Made by a program: the position numbers and the translations under genes | Assembly: GCA_009746045.1 (NCBI GenBank) | Contig: RPFO01000253.1 | Span: 2,573,888-2,637,887, forward strand | Direction of reading: 5' to 3' | From: Mesostigma viride | Taxonomy: Eukaryota > Streptophyta > Mesostigmatophyceae > Mesostigmatales > Mesostigmataceae | DNA: 64,000 nucleotides | The notes under the pieces: model-generated | Told to the model about the DNA's origin: nothing | The model's input: only the letters and a program-made list of their open reading frames with translations | Databases searched by the model: none | Shown here: positions 50,601 to 62,592 of the stretch, piece after piece | Layout of the letters: every line of letters starts with the position of its first letter | How positions within the stretch are numbered: position 1 is the first letter of the stretch

Positions 50601-53600
50601 TCCGGCATGGCGCGTCCCAGCCCGTCCCCGGCCGCGGCGCCCACGTATATCTCCCCGCCGGCGCATGCCAGCTCCTGGGCCGCCTCGTCCTCTGTCAGCC
50701 GGCGCCGCGAGTGCGTCGGCATTTTCCGGCATTTGTGCAGGTACGCGGTCACCGCGTCCTGCTCGTCAGGAAACACGAGGCTTCCCGCCGACGCCAAGCC
50801 CGGCCGCCACCTGGGCGTGCCCTCTGTGTGCAGGAAGTGCAGCTCCAGGGACGACCGCTCCAACGCATTGCACGCGAGGGTGAGGGCAGGAAGGAGCGGG
50901 ATGCCAAAGGCAGCAACGCGCCGGAGCTGCTCCACGTCCCCAAGGGCAAGCGGGTGACCCACACGGCACTGCCGCACGAGGGCCAGTGCCGCCTCGGGGC
51001 CTGTCATGCCCCCAATGCTGCCTGGGAGCGGCGCCGAGGACCCTGCCGCAGCGTACACGGCCGCCAGCTGCAACCGTGCAGAGATTCCGCCGGCCTGCAG
51101 CGCGTGCCAGCGACCATGAAGCGTGTAGGTGTGGGTAGAGAGCGAGGCGTCACAGTTCTCGTCGTCCCGCTCGATGTACACCGAGGGCGACAGCCCCGCT
51201 TGGCGGTCACATTCTGGCGCCTTGGCCACAAATCCCTGGGGCATGACCACCCGCGTGTCGGGCAGGCCATGCGTGGCGGCTCGCGTGGATGGGAAGTTGG
51301 ATCGCGCGCTTGGCTGGAGCACGAGATACTGGATGAATTCTGGCAACGCGACGGGGCTGACCAGCTGCTGGTCCGAGGCGAGCACGTAGCCACGGTAATC
51401 GAGTGACTCGACCCGGCCCTCTTGGAGGACAAACTCCAACTTGAGGCGGGGCAGATGGAAGTATACCAGCGGTTCGGCCTCGGCACTTTCTTTGCGAAAG
51501 ATGTGGATGAACCGTTGCGGCTCAAACTTGTCCAGCACACAGAGCAACGGGTCCTCCGATCCCGCGCGCGACAGCATCAGCTTCTGAGTCAACTGGTCCC
51601 TCAGGCCCCCCACCAGCGCGGTGTACGGCTGCCAGCAAAGCGCCTCCGGCACGCGCCAGCATGACCCCGTGCCGCCGGCCCCACACTCCATGACGAACGA
51701 CGCCTGGTGCTGTCGGAAGCCGCGCGGGCGGAACACGACAAAGGGGAGGCCACGGGGGTGCATGGCCCGGTTGCGGCACAGCCAGTGGCTGTGGAGCTCT
51801 CGGACGCGCACCGGTAGATCGCTCGCCCACGCCTCCTTTGGGTCCAACAGCTCCAATCGCTGCCAGCGCTTGCGGCTGTCGATCTCCACGGCCAGTAACC
51901 GCTCACTCTGGAGCATGGCAAACTCGTAAAACCGACCGCGCGTGGCCCTTGTCGTGCCGTAGATGCGGTCCGCCGTCACGCTCACCTCAAAGGACGTGTC
52001 CCCAAACACTGCCTTGTAAAGCGGGTGCTCGAGGATCGTGAGCGGCAGCCGCCCCGGGGGGCTCCCGTCCACCAGCACGCTGCCGGTGAGTGCGTTGATG
52101 CTGTACAGCCGCCCGTCGTGGCTGCTCGCGTGGAAGCACGCACGCGAGTCTTCCGCCACCTTCCAGTCCAAGTTGTCCGGGGTGCCCCATTGCACCGCGA
52201 GCTTGAACGCGGACGTGAGCGCATCGTTCCTGGCGCCCGCCCCCTCTAGCACCTCAAGGACGTCGCCCATGCGACCGGCCATCACATTCTGGCAGAGCAC
52301 GGTGAAAGCGCCAGCTTTGGTGAGACCTGCCACCGCGACCTTCTTGTCAGGCTCCGCCTTGCTGGTGTCGTCCCCCTCGCCGCCCTCCTCAAACACGCGC
52401 GTGTACGAGATCAGCACAACCAGCTCCACCACGCTCCTGGCGTCCGCCACCGACAACGGGCCCGCGCTGTAGCAGAGCAGCGAGTACAGGTAGAAGAGAC
52501 GCTGGCGAGAGCGGATCGCCCGGGTCAAGTCGCCTCGCTCCCCTTTTTCCTCGCCCTTTGGTCCCGGCACCCCAACGTCCTCCTCCAGCTGGGCTTCCAG
52601 CTCATCGCCCCACTGGCGCGCCACGTAACCGAACCCGCGCGCCACTTGGAGACACCCTTCGTGCCGCTCCCCAAAGAAACCCGCGAGCTCGGCGACGATG
52701 CTCAGCTCGGGGTGCCTGCGCGGTGCCGGGCGCAGCTCGTCCAATAATGCCGCCAGCTCGGCACACAGCGTGTCGGCGGCTCCCCCCACCCACAGGTCTG
52801 TATGCCATCGGGGAAACAGCTCCCCCCCTGCCCCATTGCTGTTCGCGGCATTGCTGCCGTAATTCCTGCCATGCACATCGAGCTCCCCAAGGTGGTATGC
52901 CGCCATCCGCAATAGCGTGTGCACCGCGGGCTGGTCCAAGGGCAGCAGCTTGTCCCTCAGCGCGACGCACAGCTTGCGCACCTGCTGGTGGGGGTACGCC
53001 CGCAGCGCCCCGAACGCCAGGTACTCTGGCTTGGACATCCACGCAGGCCGCCACGCCTGCTCCGCGATGGCGATGCTGCCACGTGTCGCGTCCGTGTGCT
53101 TCGTGCCGTACTGCGGCAGGGCCCACTGGAGTGGGCTAAGGGGTGCGTCTCCAGATGCCCTACGCAGCAGCTCCGTGTGATAGTCCACAACGTGCCTGCG
53201 GGGAATGACGGCGAACGGGTTGAACAGCTCCTGCGATTCTGCCGGCGAGAACCCGCACCCCTTCCAACCCAGGGAGGGCGCCAGGGTGTCAGGGTGCCAG
53301 ATGCCGTCGGAGTCTGTCACGCAGCGCTCCACGTCCTGTGGGCCGATTGCATGCCATGCAGGCACGTGGTCCCGGGTGCCCAGCAAAACCATGCCAGTGC
53401 TTGCTTTCCGGGTCACTGCCGGGGTGTGGTACTCACATCTCTGCTGAGAGTTGTAGTAGCCATGCCACTCCCGTGTGAATGAGGGCTCTTCGGTGCTTTT
53501 GGCAATATCCCAGCGACCGCCCGGGTCCTTCCACGGGTACGGCAGCAGCATCTGCTGCGCCGTGAATGCCAGCTGTGCGGCCTGCCGCAGAGACTCGGGC

Positions 53601-55285
53601 ATGTTCATGAGCAATAGTAGGGCCAAGGATTTCTTCTCATTGGCGGGCAGCGGCTGGTACACCGGCGGCGGTGACTTCTTGGCCTCTGCCAGATCATCCT
53701 TTCTCGCCCTAATGCGCCTGTTACAAATGTCCACGGCCTCCTGCGCACGCGACACTTTCTCATCTGCCTCATCATAAGCTGAGTTTCGGAGCCGGGTACC
53801 ATACGACCATTTACTGCGCTTGTCAGCGTCGCTGCGCGCCTCCAAGGCGGTGTCCCGGTCCTTTTCCAGCACAGGGAGCTGCCCCTCGAGTCCCGCGATC
53901 TCCGCCCTCAGCTCCCGCACCAGCCGCTGCTTCCGCAGCACCTCCCGCCAGTGGCCCTCCACCCGCTTTGCCGCGTCGGCCTCCTCGGAACGCCACAGCT
54001 CCCGCATCTGCCCCGCCACGCGGCTCCTCTCCGCCAATTCCGTGGCCATGGCGATCGTCTTCGCGTCCCAACCCGCGCCCGCGTCCCGCAGCGTGAACAC
54101 CTCCCGCGATGGCACCGTCCGCGTGCGCAAGTACTCACCCACCGCGAGCGCCGCGTCCACCGCCAGCCTGTCCGAGAGCACCAGGTGCTCAAGGTCCTCC
54201 CAGCGCAGCGCCACGCCATACTCCCGGAACAAGGGGAACTCGTCTGGCGCGCACGCCGCCGCGTCGGCGAAGCAAAATGCTGCCCACACCATAAGTGTCT
54301 CCTTGCTCCGCATCTCCACTTGCATCCGCGCCGCCGACCCCTCCAGGGACAGGAATTTACCCAGAAGTGTCCGATAGCTCTCCACCAGGGCCACCAGGTC
54401 CTTTGGTACGACCTCCCATCGCACCCACCCGTGCCCGTCCCTGGCCCTCGCCGCCACCGCGGCGCTAAACACGACCTGCTCCATCCCGCGCAGCGCCAGC
54501 TGCGCGCGCAGCTCGTTGGTTGCCTGACCCGGCCGCAGCAACGGATGCTGCACCCAGTCCAACGCCCGCCGCACCGTGGCGTGTGGCGGCAGGATGGGCA
54601 GACCACCCAGGTTTTTCATGGCCAACGCCATCAAATCCGAGTCGCTACTTGCGCCCAACAGAAGCCTCGCCGGCAGCTCTACCTTTGGTTCCTCAATCGC
54701 CGGTGCCACCACGTGCCCCTCTTCTGGCAGCCGGTACGTGGCCGCTCGCAGCTCCTCCCTGGCCTGCACCAGCCCATCCAGTTTGCGCCGGGCCTCGAGC
54801 AGCCGCGCGGCGAGCTCGTCAGAGCCCCTTCGGAGATCCGACATGCCGTCTCTATCGGAGACCTCTTTCCCATGGCGCCTGATAATGCTGCTCACGGCAC
54901 CCGCGGGTTTATTATGGCTAGAGGACATTGGGGTCGCTTCCACGACATCATCATCATCATCACCGTGAACATGTGGCCCATCCCGCATGATCTGATGAGA
55001 TGCCTCGGCAAAGCCATCAGCAATCCTCGCCCCCTTCAACGCCGTCTGTTCGAGCATGTCGACGACGGCGGTGACGGCGGCCGGTGTCGCGGTGTCGGGC
55101 GTCAGCAGCGCCACCTGGCGTTCCAGCAGCCACAAGCAGAGGCTGGCCTCCGCCACCGCCACGAGCTGCTTGGAAGACAGCGTGGCTGGCTTCTTCTGCA
55201 GCGGCAGGACGTGGCTCAGGAGGACCTGCACGCAGCAAATGCCAGCAGATCCCGGAGTTTCGTGGCGAAACACGTGCATTCCCAT
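44625..55285 (-). CDS. Giant DUF3638/DUF3645 ATPase-like protein (2 exons, about 3218 aa)
   Basis: Exons 55285-48795 and 47790-44625 join with donor GGACAG|GTGGGT and acceptor TTGTCGCAG, phase 2, giving YGVDRRVGAGRKKRLAVPFR; the total is 9657 nt, a whole number of codons. Landmarks: an N-terminal region with coiled-coil-like stretches near residues 450-560; a P-loop QLNMGEGKTRVILPML near 1838 (DUF3638); DILDESDELLHHRRE near 1963, acid-rich like a Walker B motif; LAVPFRAHNQPSDRSEW and YYYDGLSLGEMTECL after the junction (DUF3645); and YDESRCRGTDFKLRADALAV with TKDKLMQAAGRMRQL near 2550-2600, like a helicase C-terminal half. The family is known as huge proteins in fungi, oomycetes and other protists, with no settled function. 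The N-terminus may extend into upstream exons, because TTTGCTGCGTGCAG before GTCCTCCTG resembles an acceptor. It is convergent with the epimerase gene. Confidence 0.85.
47791..48794 (-). other. Intron of the DUF3638 gene, with a copy of its own 5' junction
   Basis: The exon end reads (minus strand) CTGCAGAAGCGGCACCTGGT, then GGAGTACGGCGTGGACAG before GTGGGT. About 80 bases into the intron (48662-48720) it recurs as GTGCAGAAGAGGCACCTGGT, GGGCACGCG, then GTGGAGTACGGAGTGGACGG and GTGGGC. Confidence 0.85.
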
Positions 55286-58017
55286 GGATCATGGGCAGCA
55301 ACGGCTGCCAGTGCAAGGTTAGCCACTAAGTATCAATAAAAGTGGGTTGGCTCTGCATGCTATAGGGAGGGCCTCCTATTGTTTGCCATGCGAGAGAGTA
55401 CAGCAATCAGGTAACCAAATAGAAATACACCTGATATTCTGCATCAACACAAGTTACATGCACTCATGTGCTCGATAGGATCGGATTTCATCCCATCGAT
55501 GTTTGGAGTATTGAATTAACCCAACATGGCAATGGGGTAGCATAACAGAGGTCAGGGCTGAAAACAGAGCAACAAGCCCTTTCAAAAAAAAAAAAACTAC
55601 TTGCATCAGATTGAAGGCACCCAAATAAACCCAAGCTAACCATGACACTGGATATCACAACTGCAACATAACTATGCCAGCCATTAGGAAACCACTGAAT
55701 AAAAATCCAACAGCCATGCAGAGCCGCATAGTGGACCCCCGCGCGCCGGAGCGAGATGTCAGCCGCCAAGCTAAGGCATGTATGGCAAACACGCTATACG
55801 TGCCTTATTATCTTGACAAACCATTCACGCTCGTGTTCTTCCAAACATGCAGGTAAACGAAATTCTGAGCTGGCAGCACATGCCTGCCAATCAACATCAG
55901 GCTTATTACTCCCTTGATTCAAGCATATTGATGGACAGTAACACCTAATACTGCAAACGCCACAACTCGCAAGACCTCTCTACAAATGCCACTCCAATAA
56001 ATTATACGGGCTTTAGCTAATAGTGTGCAAAGCTTCATTGGAAGTCAGCTAAGATAAATCATGGTCACAAGCTCGCCTACAAGGGAAAAACCCCGCCATC
56101 TCCACGGGATAGGCTTCATGGATCAATGACTGGGGGGGGGGGGGGACAACTATCATAGTCTAACTGATGAGGCTAGTGTCCAAAACCCTGCAAAAAGTCC
56201 TAAATTTAGGACGCTGGGAAATGCGTACGCATCTAATCATGTAAACAATAATATTTGTCCCTGGCATTTGTACCACTGATAAATAATATAGTTTGTTAAT
56301 TTCTCTCAAAGACCTAGGTTCAAATAACGACGTTTAGTACCAAAACTGGCCCTGCCCCATGGCAGACCTCGAACGAAAAAAATGGCCCAAAATTGAAACT
56401 AGGACTTTTTAGGACCACCATGTATATCACACATCACCACGCCACCCACACAGTCCCTTAAGCTTCTTACCAATCCTCAGGGCCCCCCGGGACCCTACGC
56501 GGCCTTGGGGAGGTGGGGCAGCGTATAACAAGGCCGTACCGTGCTGTGGCTGCACGCATATATACGCGTGCCTAACGGTGTCACAGATGGAGCAGATCAT
56601 GCAATATAAGGTTGTATGGTTGCTGAGGTTGCCTGGCTTGAACATGACCCACCCCTTGCGGCAAACTCTCTCTAAGCATATACCACAGCTTGTTTAATGT
56701 CACGGGCATGCTGGCCACCACCCAGGAAGGAGAGGACACCACATTTGTATGGCAACTTACACAGGATAGCAGCCAGATGAAGTTGTTAAAGAGCACCATC
56801 CAACATGCCACACATTGCTTGCATTCTAGGGGGGGGGGGAGAGCTGTAAAGCATCACGTATAAGCAGCACAAGAACAGCTACAACAACTGCGAGCAATGG
56901 GCCCATGCTTGATAATGAACGCAACCGTAACACAGCTGGGAAGCATGCGTAACTTATCAGCAGCGAACAAGGAAGATTGCGACGATAGAAGGTACATGCT
57001 GTAAACCAACTACGTAAGCCATGTAAATGCACAGAAACTGTCCTGTCTTTCAGGCATAGCCGGCTGACACTTACTGCTACGACTACGCTACCCCTTACAC
57101 CTAACCACAGAGAGAACCCGGCACGCACCTGCTTGTTACGTCGCCACGTCCAGGTGGATGCATTAAGAATCGCGGATATCCGCAGCCAGCCAGCTTTCCG
57201 GCACAAGAACGCAGCCAAACTTGCAAAATGGTTTCGAAAGTAAAGTAAGACACGCCGGAGCATTGTTCTAGGCCCAAGATAGATCGAAAGACAAGTCCTG
57301 TCACATGCGCTCGCTACCCGGCCTTAACGTTCTGTAAAATGGTCGCCCGTAAACTTCGGGCAAGAACACCCAGGCCCGGGCGCTCCCTTGTCAGATATAC
57401 CGTTTCCAAACTCTACAATACGATTAAAATCATGCGCAAAAACTTCCTGGCCTGGTGCGGGCAACGTTTTCTCACGCACTGACATGTTTGTGCTCAAAAT
57501 CGACCATCCGGGCGAAGGCGATCTGTGACCTACTCATGTTGAGCTGCCGTGCTACACATGCAAACGCAAACAATTTCGCAGCCAAATTCAGGACCTTTAA
57601 GTATCAGGCTTTCGTTCTTGCTACCGGGCGCCCAAAACGATAAGCTCACGTGAAAATGCCGCCCATAATTGTCAGGTCGCCATATCCGCCGCACATCATT
57701 CCCGCACCCACTTTTTTGGCCCAAAATCATTGTACTTTTGGTGGTTAGTACGTACATTCCCGCGCATCTACCCGGTACCCGGTACGGAATCCGGGTACGA
57801 TGTGCCGGTATCACGGGAAGAGTACATCTTGGAGGTCACGGTCCACAAGAGGTATGGACCATGTAGTGACCCCCCTGCCCTGTACCTCGGTTATAGTGAC
57901 CTTAGGACGTTTTAGGAACAAATTTAATTTAGGACGGAGGCTGATTAACACTAGGAGCTATCGCATTGCGTGATATGGATAAGAGACTAGCACCATTTCA
58001 TCCTTATACGTGGTTCC
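55286..58017. other. Mostly noncoding, AT-richer stretch
   Basis: A G run lies at 56131-56144. Apart from the weak small-gene candidate at 56750-57263 nothing coding could be supported. Confidence 0.4.
56750..57263 (-). CDS. Weak candidate for a small spliced gene
   Basis: From ATG 57263 the reading MLRRVLLYFRNHFASLAAFL continues to a donor AAGCAG|GTGCGT near 57128; the start is Arg-rich and amphipathic like a mitochondrial presequence. A second block ending CATCTGGCTGCTATCCTGT before GTAAGT (near 56757) reads WMVLFNNFIWLLSC in one frame, but the phases of the two blocks do not agree in my reading. The acceptor would be CCCCCCCCCTAG. This is speculative. Confidence 0.2.
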
Positions 58018-58917
58018 CTAGAGAACGTGTTCAAAAAAGGCCATAGACACCCCAAATCCGGTGCACAGCAGGAAAACAGCGCCACATACCCAGCCAAAGG
58101 CATTACTGCACGAAAGCAAGATGTTAAGTACTACTGGCAGACCATAGCCCACCTGTGCCACCTCCCTCACAAGTGCCCAGCAGGTGTCGCGCCGCTGGCC
58201 GCCCGTGTGCAAGCCCACATCAGTGAACCCTCCTCGCGGATCGGACACTGATTCCTCCCCAGTGGTTAATTTTAGCGCAGCATCGTGGAAGATGCTGCTG
58301 ATGAACGCAGGAGTATGTTGATACCCCCGTTGTTTCTTCGCAGCCGTCCTGTTGTCAGTTTGGCGAGCCTTCTCTGCGGCTTCCTTTATCAGCTCGTCAA
58401 CTATTTCCAGCAGCTGGGGCCATCCTTCCTTCGGTAGGGCAAGGTTATACAACAGGGCATGACCGTGGGAGTTTGCCGAGTAACTCTGATTCGACGGCCC
58501 GCCTAGGAAGAAATCCCAGCTGTCAAGGCCAACAATTATCGGAGCCAGCGTTTCGTGGCCGCCGCGCACGTTCAGCACTGCAACCACTGCACATCCATAA
58601 GCCCCGAACCAACGAATATCGTGGACGCTGGCCCGACACTCTGTGCTCCACGTATCAGTGACCCGTTCGCCTTGCAGAATCCTTGCAGCGAGGTAGATGG
58701 CGTCAGCATCTCGCTTGCTGAGATGCCAAAGGTTAAATGGGTTTCCGCTGGCCTCTTGAATGCATCGAAGCAAAAGGCCGGAAAGATCATTCACCTGGTC
58801 CGTTGCTTGGTGTTGGCTCAATGAGGAGCCGCTAAATTGAAAGACACTTTCAAGCACTCCCCGGCTTTCACACCAGTGAGTCATGATGGCTAGTTGAGAA
58901 GGCTTGCTCCGATGCAA
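58018..58917 (-). CDS. ORFan with C-terminal hydrophobic helices (299 codons)
   Basis: The frame runs from an ATG-like start near 58917 to 58018. It has a folded-looking part (NLWHLSKRDADAIYLAARIL, DIRWFGAYGCAVVAVLNV, PIIVGLDSWDFFLGGPSNQS) and ends in two hydrophobic stretches (YGLPVVLNILLSC, VCGAVFLLCTGFGVSMAF). I do not recognise the family. The same frame continues upstream past one stop (TAA near 58946-58948) into a further 72 open codons ending LLVNNDDV, and another frame is open to about 59323. This suggests a decaying gene or an unresolved splice. Confidence 0.4.
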   Translation of the reverse strand: MHRSKPSQLAIMTHWCESRGVLESVFQFSGSSLSQHQATDQVNDLSGLLLRCIQEASGNPFNLWHLSKRDADAIYLAARILQGERVTDTWSTECRASVHDIRWFGAYGCAVVAVLNVRGGHETLAPIIVGLDSWDFFLGGPSNQSYSANSHGHALLYNLALPKEGWPQLLEIVDELIKEAAEKARQTDNRTAAKKQRGYQHTPAFISSIFHDAALKLTTGEESVSDPRGGFTDVGLHTGGQRRDTCWALVREVAQVGYGLPVVLNILLSCSNAFGWVCGAVFLLCTGFGVSMAFFEHVL

Positions 58918-58944
58918 GCCGTCACGAATACCTTTCAGGCGCGC

Positions 58945-59323
58945 TTAGACATCATCATTATTAACCAACAATTTCGGCGCCGCCATTTCTTGTGACCACA
59001 ATGCTGCTGTATAATCATCCAGCCAGGCTCCGGTTTCCTTCGACCTGCGACCACAGCTATCGTTATCCTGAGCCTGCTGGGTCAACACAGCTGAGGATAA
59101 CGAAAGCGGTTGCAGAAAACCCGCCTGTTTGAACTGGAAGGCGCTCAGCTGCCCTGGCGACAAAGCACTGAGCGCCTTTGATGAATTTGCAGGAAATTAC
59201 TGGCTGATCCTCGCCGGCCTTGCCGGCCAGCTGGCTGGCCACCAGACGTCGGTGGCCCGTCATGTCATGCAATGCCTCATGCAGTGCCTCGCTGCACAGT
59301 GCACAGTCCGTGGCACGTGACAT
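58945..59323 (-). pseudogene. Upstream open segments of the ORFan, possibly its broken 5' part
   Basis: Two overlapping frames (MSRATDCALCSEALHEALHD and, shifted, GQLSAFQFKQAGFLQPLSLS) run toward the ORF at 58917. The second shares its frame with that ORF and is separated only by a TAA. No clean donor/acceptor pair that would remove the stop was found. Confidence 0.25.
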
Positions 59324-59329
59324 GACGTG

Positions 59330-60417
59330 TCCTCAGTCCAAACCGGGGTCCCGCACTGCTGAAGCCCTGCTGAAGCGCGAAAAAGTTTGTCATGCAGCAG
59401 CAAGGGCTAAATTCTGATCAGCGCAGGATCAGCGACGGCCTAATAATTCTTCGAATTTACACTTCACTTCACGATAGGATTGTGGACACCACGGGTCCAC
59501 GTGCCACGGCCGGATGTGCACTGTTCTCACCTGTTCTCACCGCTACATGCTTGACAGTGAAAAAATTCTCGTCACAGACGTCCGAGTGCACGCAGCACAG
59601 ACGACAGTCACGACACCGTCGTGCAAGTGGAATGCGCACGCAAGAGCTAGCTCACCTAGGCAATCGCCCAAGTGTTCCTGGTGTCTGCTGAACTGTGATA
59701 CATGATTGATGTTACAGACTCTAGCACGCCTTTGGCGCGCAGATACATCAATGAGAATTTTACAGATTACCTATACACGTACATGTACCTAGATACGTTT
59801 CCCTAGTTTACAGGCAGGTGTTTTATATTACAGACACATATTACAATCCGAGATTCTTGGTTCGATACGTCACATACGTCCGACAGCGGTTTTCCTGAAC
59901 CAAATCGGATCCGTTTTGTCAGATTCCTGTTTCCGTCACGTCCTTTTGACAGATCGCTGTCGCGGCGAATATTTTCCGCGCGAAAATATCGCGGTACCGG
60001 CCGTACCGTGAAAAAGTGCATGGTGCACGCTGCGCGCACCCCTTGCGGAAGTGGCCATGGCGACTGCGTTTAGACGAAACTACCATTGTAGGGCGAGTGA
60101 CATTCAAAATAAATCCTCGAGTGTGACAGAAGATGATTTAATGTTGTTACTATGAGGCGGAAAGTAGCTGGCTTACAATATCGCTGCTGGTTTTTTATGC
60201 CAAACGTTTGACCGGTGATATCCCCTGGCTGCAGGGCACCGGGGGCGGGGGCTCCGATGGGCCCTGCCTCGGACGGACGGTCCCCTGCGTGTCCCCCGGC
60301 AGGCCTACCTCTAAACCCTACTGCTACCCTAAGTACTCCTATACCCGTGGCTGATATATATATATATAAGGCCTGAGTAATAGTGCTATGTTCCCTAGGT
60401 ACTGGAATCCCCGGCCC
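59330..60417. other. Gene-free stretch
   Basis: No supportable gene. A (TA)n run lies at 60354-60368. Confidence 0.4.
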
Positions 60418-60738
60418 TTATTGCCTGCGGCTTGGGCCAATAGTCAGCTGGGAAAAGATGACTGTCACTGCTGTCCCGATCTCTTGACTGCTGTCTACTT
60501 TGCCGTGAGTGTGGATATTAGAGCAATCACGAGTGGTATGCAGGCCTTCAGGTAATGGCATGTGTTCCTTAATTAACTTATCTGCATCTACTAGATTATC
60601 AAATCCCTTCCACCTAGCAGTAGAGCCCTTGGAAAGTACTTTATCCTTAATGTGTTCCTCACATGCCATCCAGCTATAGAATATGGCAGGCCTACCATTC
60701 CCCCCGTCATGAGCCACAGCATAATAAAGATGCCCAGA
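60418..60738 (-). pseudogene. RNase-H1 N-terminal-like (viroplasmin-fold) domain fragment
   Basis: The minus strand reads HLYYAVAHDGGNGRPAIFYS, then WMACEEHIKDKVLSKGS and RWKGFDNLVDADKLI. The order YYAV - GxPxIFxSW - C - F/KGF - A resembles the small domain at the N-terminus of eukaryotic RNase H1, also found alone in mobile elements. After about 65 residues the similarity stops and the frame ends at 60418. No RNase H catalytic domain follows. It is flanked by TTAATTAA-type sequence, so it is probably part of a repeat. Confidence 0.5.
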
Positions 60739-61486
60739 TTGCCCTCCTTAATTAATTCTTCGTTTTCCCCGTAGGGACATCATGCCGCATTTATTTCTTA
60801 AAGATAATTACTTAATTAAGCTAGCAGAAGCTTGCAGGAAAGGAAAAGGGAATCCCAGGAATACCTCTACGTGCTGTGCAGTTACCACATGACTCAACGA
60901 GGAAGAAAACGAAGTCTACCACAGCACACACACTAGCTCTCCGCGAGCAAGTGCACAAAACTCTCCGCCTCCCCTCCGCGGGGCACACAGAGGCAGACAC
61001 CGTCAACACTGTCGGCAACAGCCACACGGTATCCACCCCACGACCTGGTGTAGGCCAGCCCTCCGCTGACTAGTCGACAGTCAGGTCAAACAGAATGAGC
61101 GTCTCCGCGACGTCCATTGGCACGAACGACATATATATACGCCTATAGAGAGCACGACATGTACCACTTAACATAAAGCCCCCTGCGCGTGCGGACCCGG
61201 AAAGAAAGCAGAGCGGATAAGCCAGCCCTCCACGGGCGGAGTATAAATCTGAACTAGGTGACCCTCCATCATCTGTATCGTTGAGATCCCCGGAGCTGGC
61301 CGCCACCTGGTGGTGTCGTTGAAAACCGGGAGTATCTACTGGTACTGTCGACAATACCTCACCACGGGGCCATGGCTGACCCCGCCGAGTATTCCCTACT
61401 GGCCGCCTGCCGTCTAAGTCGTCGTTGAATTCCTTGCGGACTGTCCACCGACCTGTCCAGCGGTCGTTGAATAAAGGAACCTCTAT
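60739..61486. other. Gene-free stretch before the ORF1 fragment
   Basis: No gene supported; a TATATATA stretch lies near 61131-61138. Confidence 0.4.
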
Positions 61487-62125
61487 CTACCCTTCGAGGT
61501 TCTGCAAAACACCGCAGGCCTCACCGCCCAGGCGGTGAAGGACATTGCCGCCAAGCCAGCCCCGGCTGGCCTGGCCGGCGATGCTCCTCCCATCACCACC
61601 TGGGCAGACATGCTTAAGCAACATACCACCTCCACCACCTCCGCCGTCGCAGCCCAGCTCCAACGGCAGACGCTTGACCTCCGCGAGGAGGCCGAGCTCG
61701 CCAAGCGCAGCCTCAACGTCATTGTCAAGAACTTCACCATGGAGGAAGGTGAGAATTCCGAGAAGCTTGCGCGTGCTTTTGAGAGAGAAATCCTTGGTCG
61801 CATGGGTCTTACTGGTGAGATCGAGCTGGTCGCCCACCGCCTTCCCCGCGCGCGGGGTCAGGCAGGGGCGCCCCCACTCCTTCTCACCTTTAAGACCCCG
61901 GCGGACAAGATATATTTTCTCAGACGCCGCAAGCGGCTCGAGAAGACTCACTTCACCATTGACGACAACTTGACCCTGGCGCAGCAACAAAGGCGACGGG
62001 AGCTATGGCCGACCTACCTCCAGCTCCCGCAGACCAAGGCGGGGCAGCCGGTGTACTGGAAAGGGGGCGGCCATCTACGTCGGCCACAAGCCCTGGCAGG
62101 CGACCCCCGCGGCCCCAGCGACTCC
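61487..62125 (+). pseudogene. Non-LTR retrotransposon ORF1-like protein, 5'-truncated and frameshifted
   Basis: Reads EVLQNTAGLTAQAVKDIAAK, a coiled-coil-like part (LREEAELAKRSLNVIVKNF), then REILGRMGLTGEIELVAHRL, LLTFKTPADKIYFLRRRKRL and TIDDNLTLAQQQRRRELWPT. This matches the pattern of L1-type ORF1 proteins (RNA-binding-like fold, then a 'DDLTxxQQ..RR.LWP' segment). At the G run near 62060 one G is extra: removing it gives YWKGAAIYVGHKPW and the same C-terminus as the copy at the left edge. No start codon lies within the block in this frame before GTG 61535. Confidence 0.65.
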
Positions 62126-62592
62126 AGACGCCCCAGCTTAGGGGAATACAGCAGTAGTAGTGTAGAATAGATAGACCGTGGCCATGTACATGTACGCCTC
62201 CTACAGGCACTATACCAGCTAAGCCACGCGCTTTATGCATGTACATGCGTGCCTATGATGTGCCACACTCCAGATGATGCCTAGCTTTATTTAGTTATGT
62301 TGTGCCCATGCAGAGAGCTGCTCTCTGCTGAGATGTCACGCTCTAGCTTTTGTCTAGCTATGCTGATCTTCCCCCCCATGACAGGCTCCCCCTTAGCTGG
62401 GCATAGCTTGATTGATCATGCATGGGGATGCAGGTGCCCTGGCGCACCTAGAGCAAGTGTTGTTTACATTCCCACTCTTGCAGGAAGTAGCTCAGAATGT
62501 AGTATAGGCTCATATGCCCCTTCTCTGGGCTGTGTGCTACATATACTCCCAACGGAGTTATGTTCCTAATTAATTAATTAATTAATTATCTA
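62070..62592 (+). mobile_element. 3' tail of the same retroelement, ending in (TTAA)n-like repeats
   Basis: Homologous to 233-750 through the noncoding tail (for example CTTAGGGGAATACAGCAGTA and TGTGCCCATGCAGAGAGCTG in both). It ends in a run of AATT units at 62561-62588. The two copies differ by about one base in ten in the tail, so they are not recent. Confidence 0.75.
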
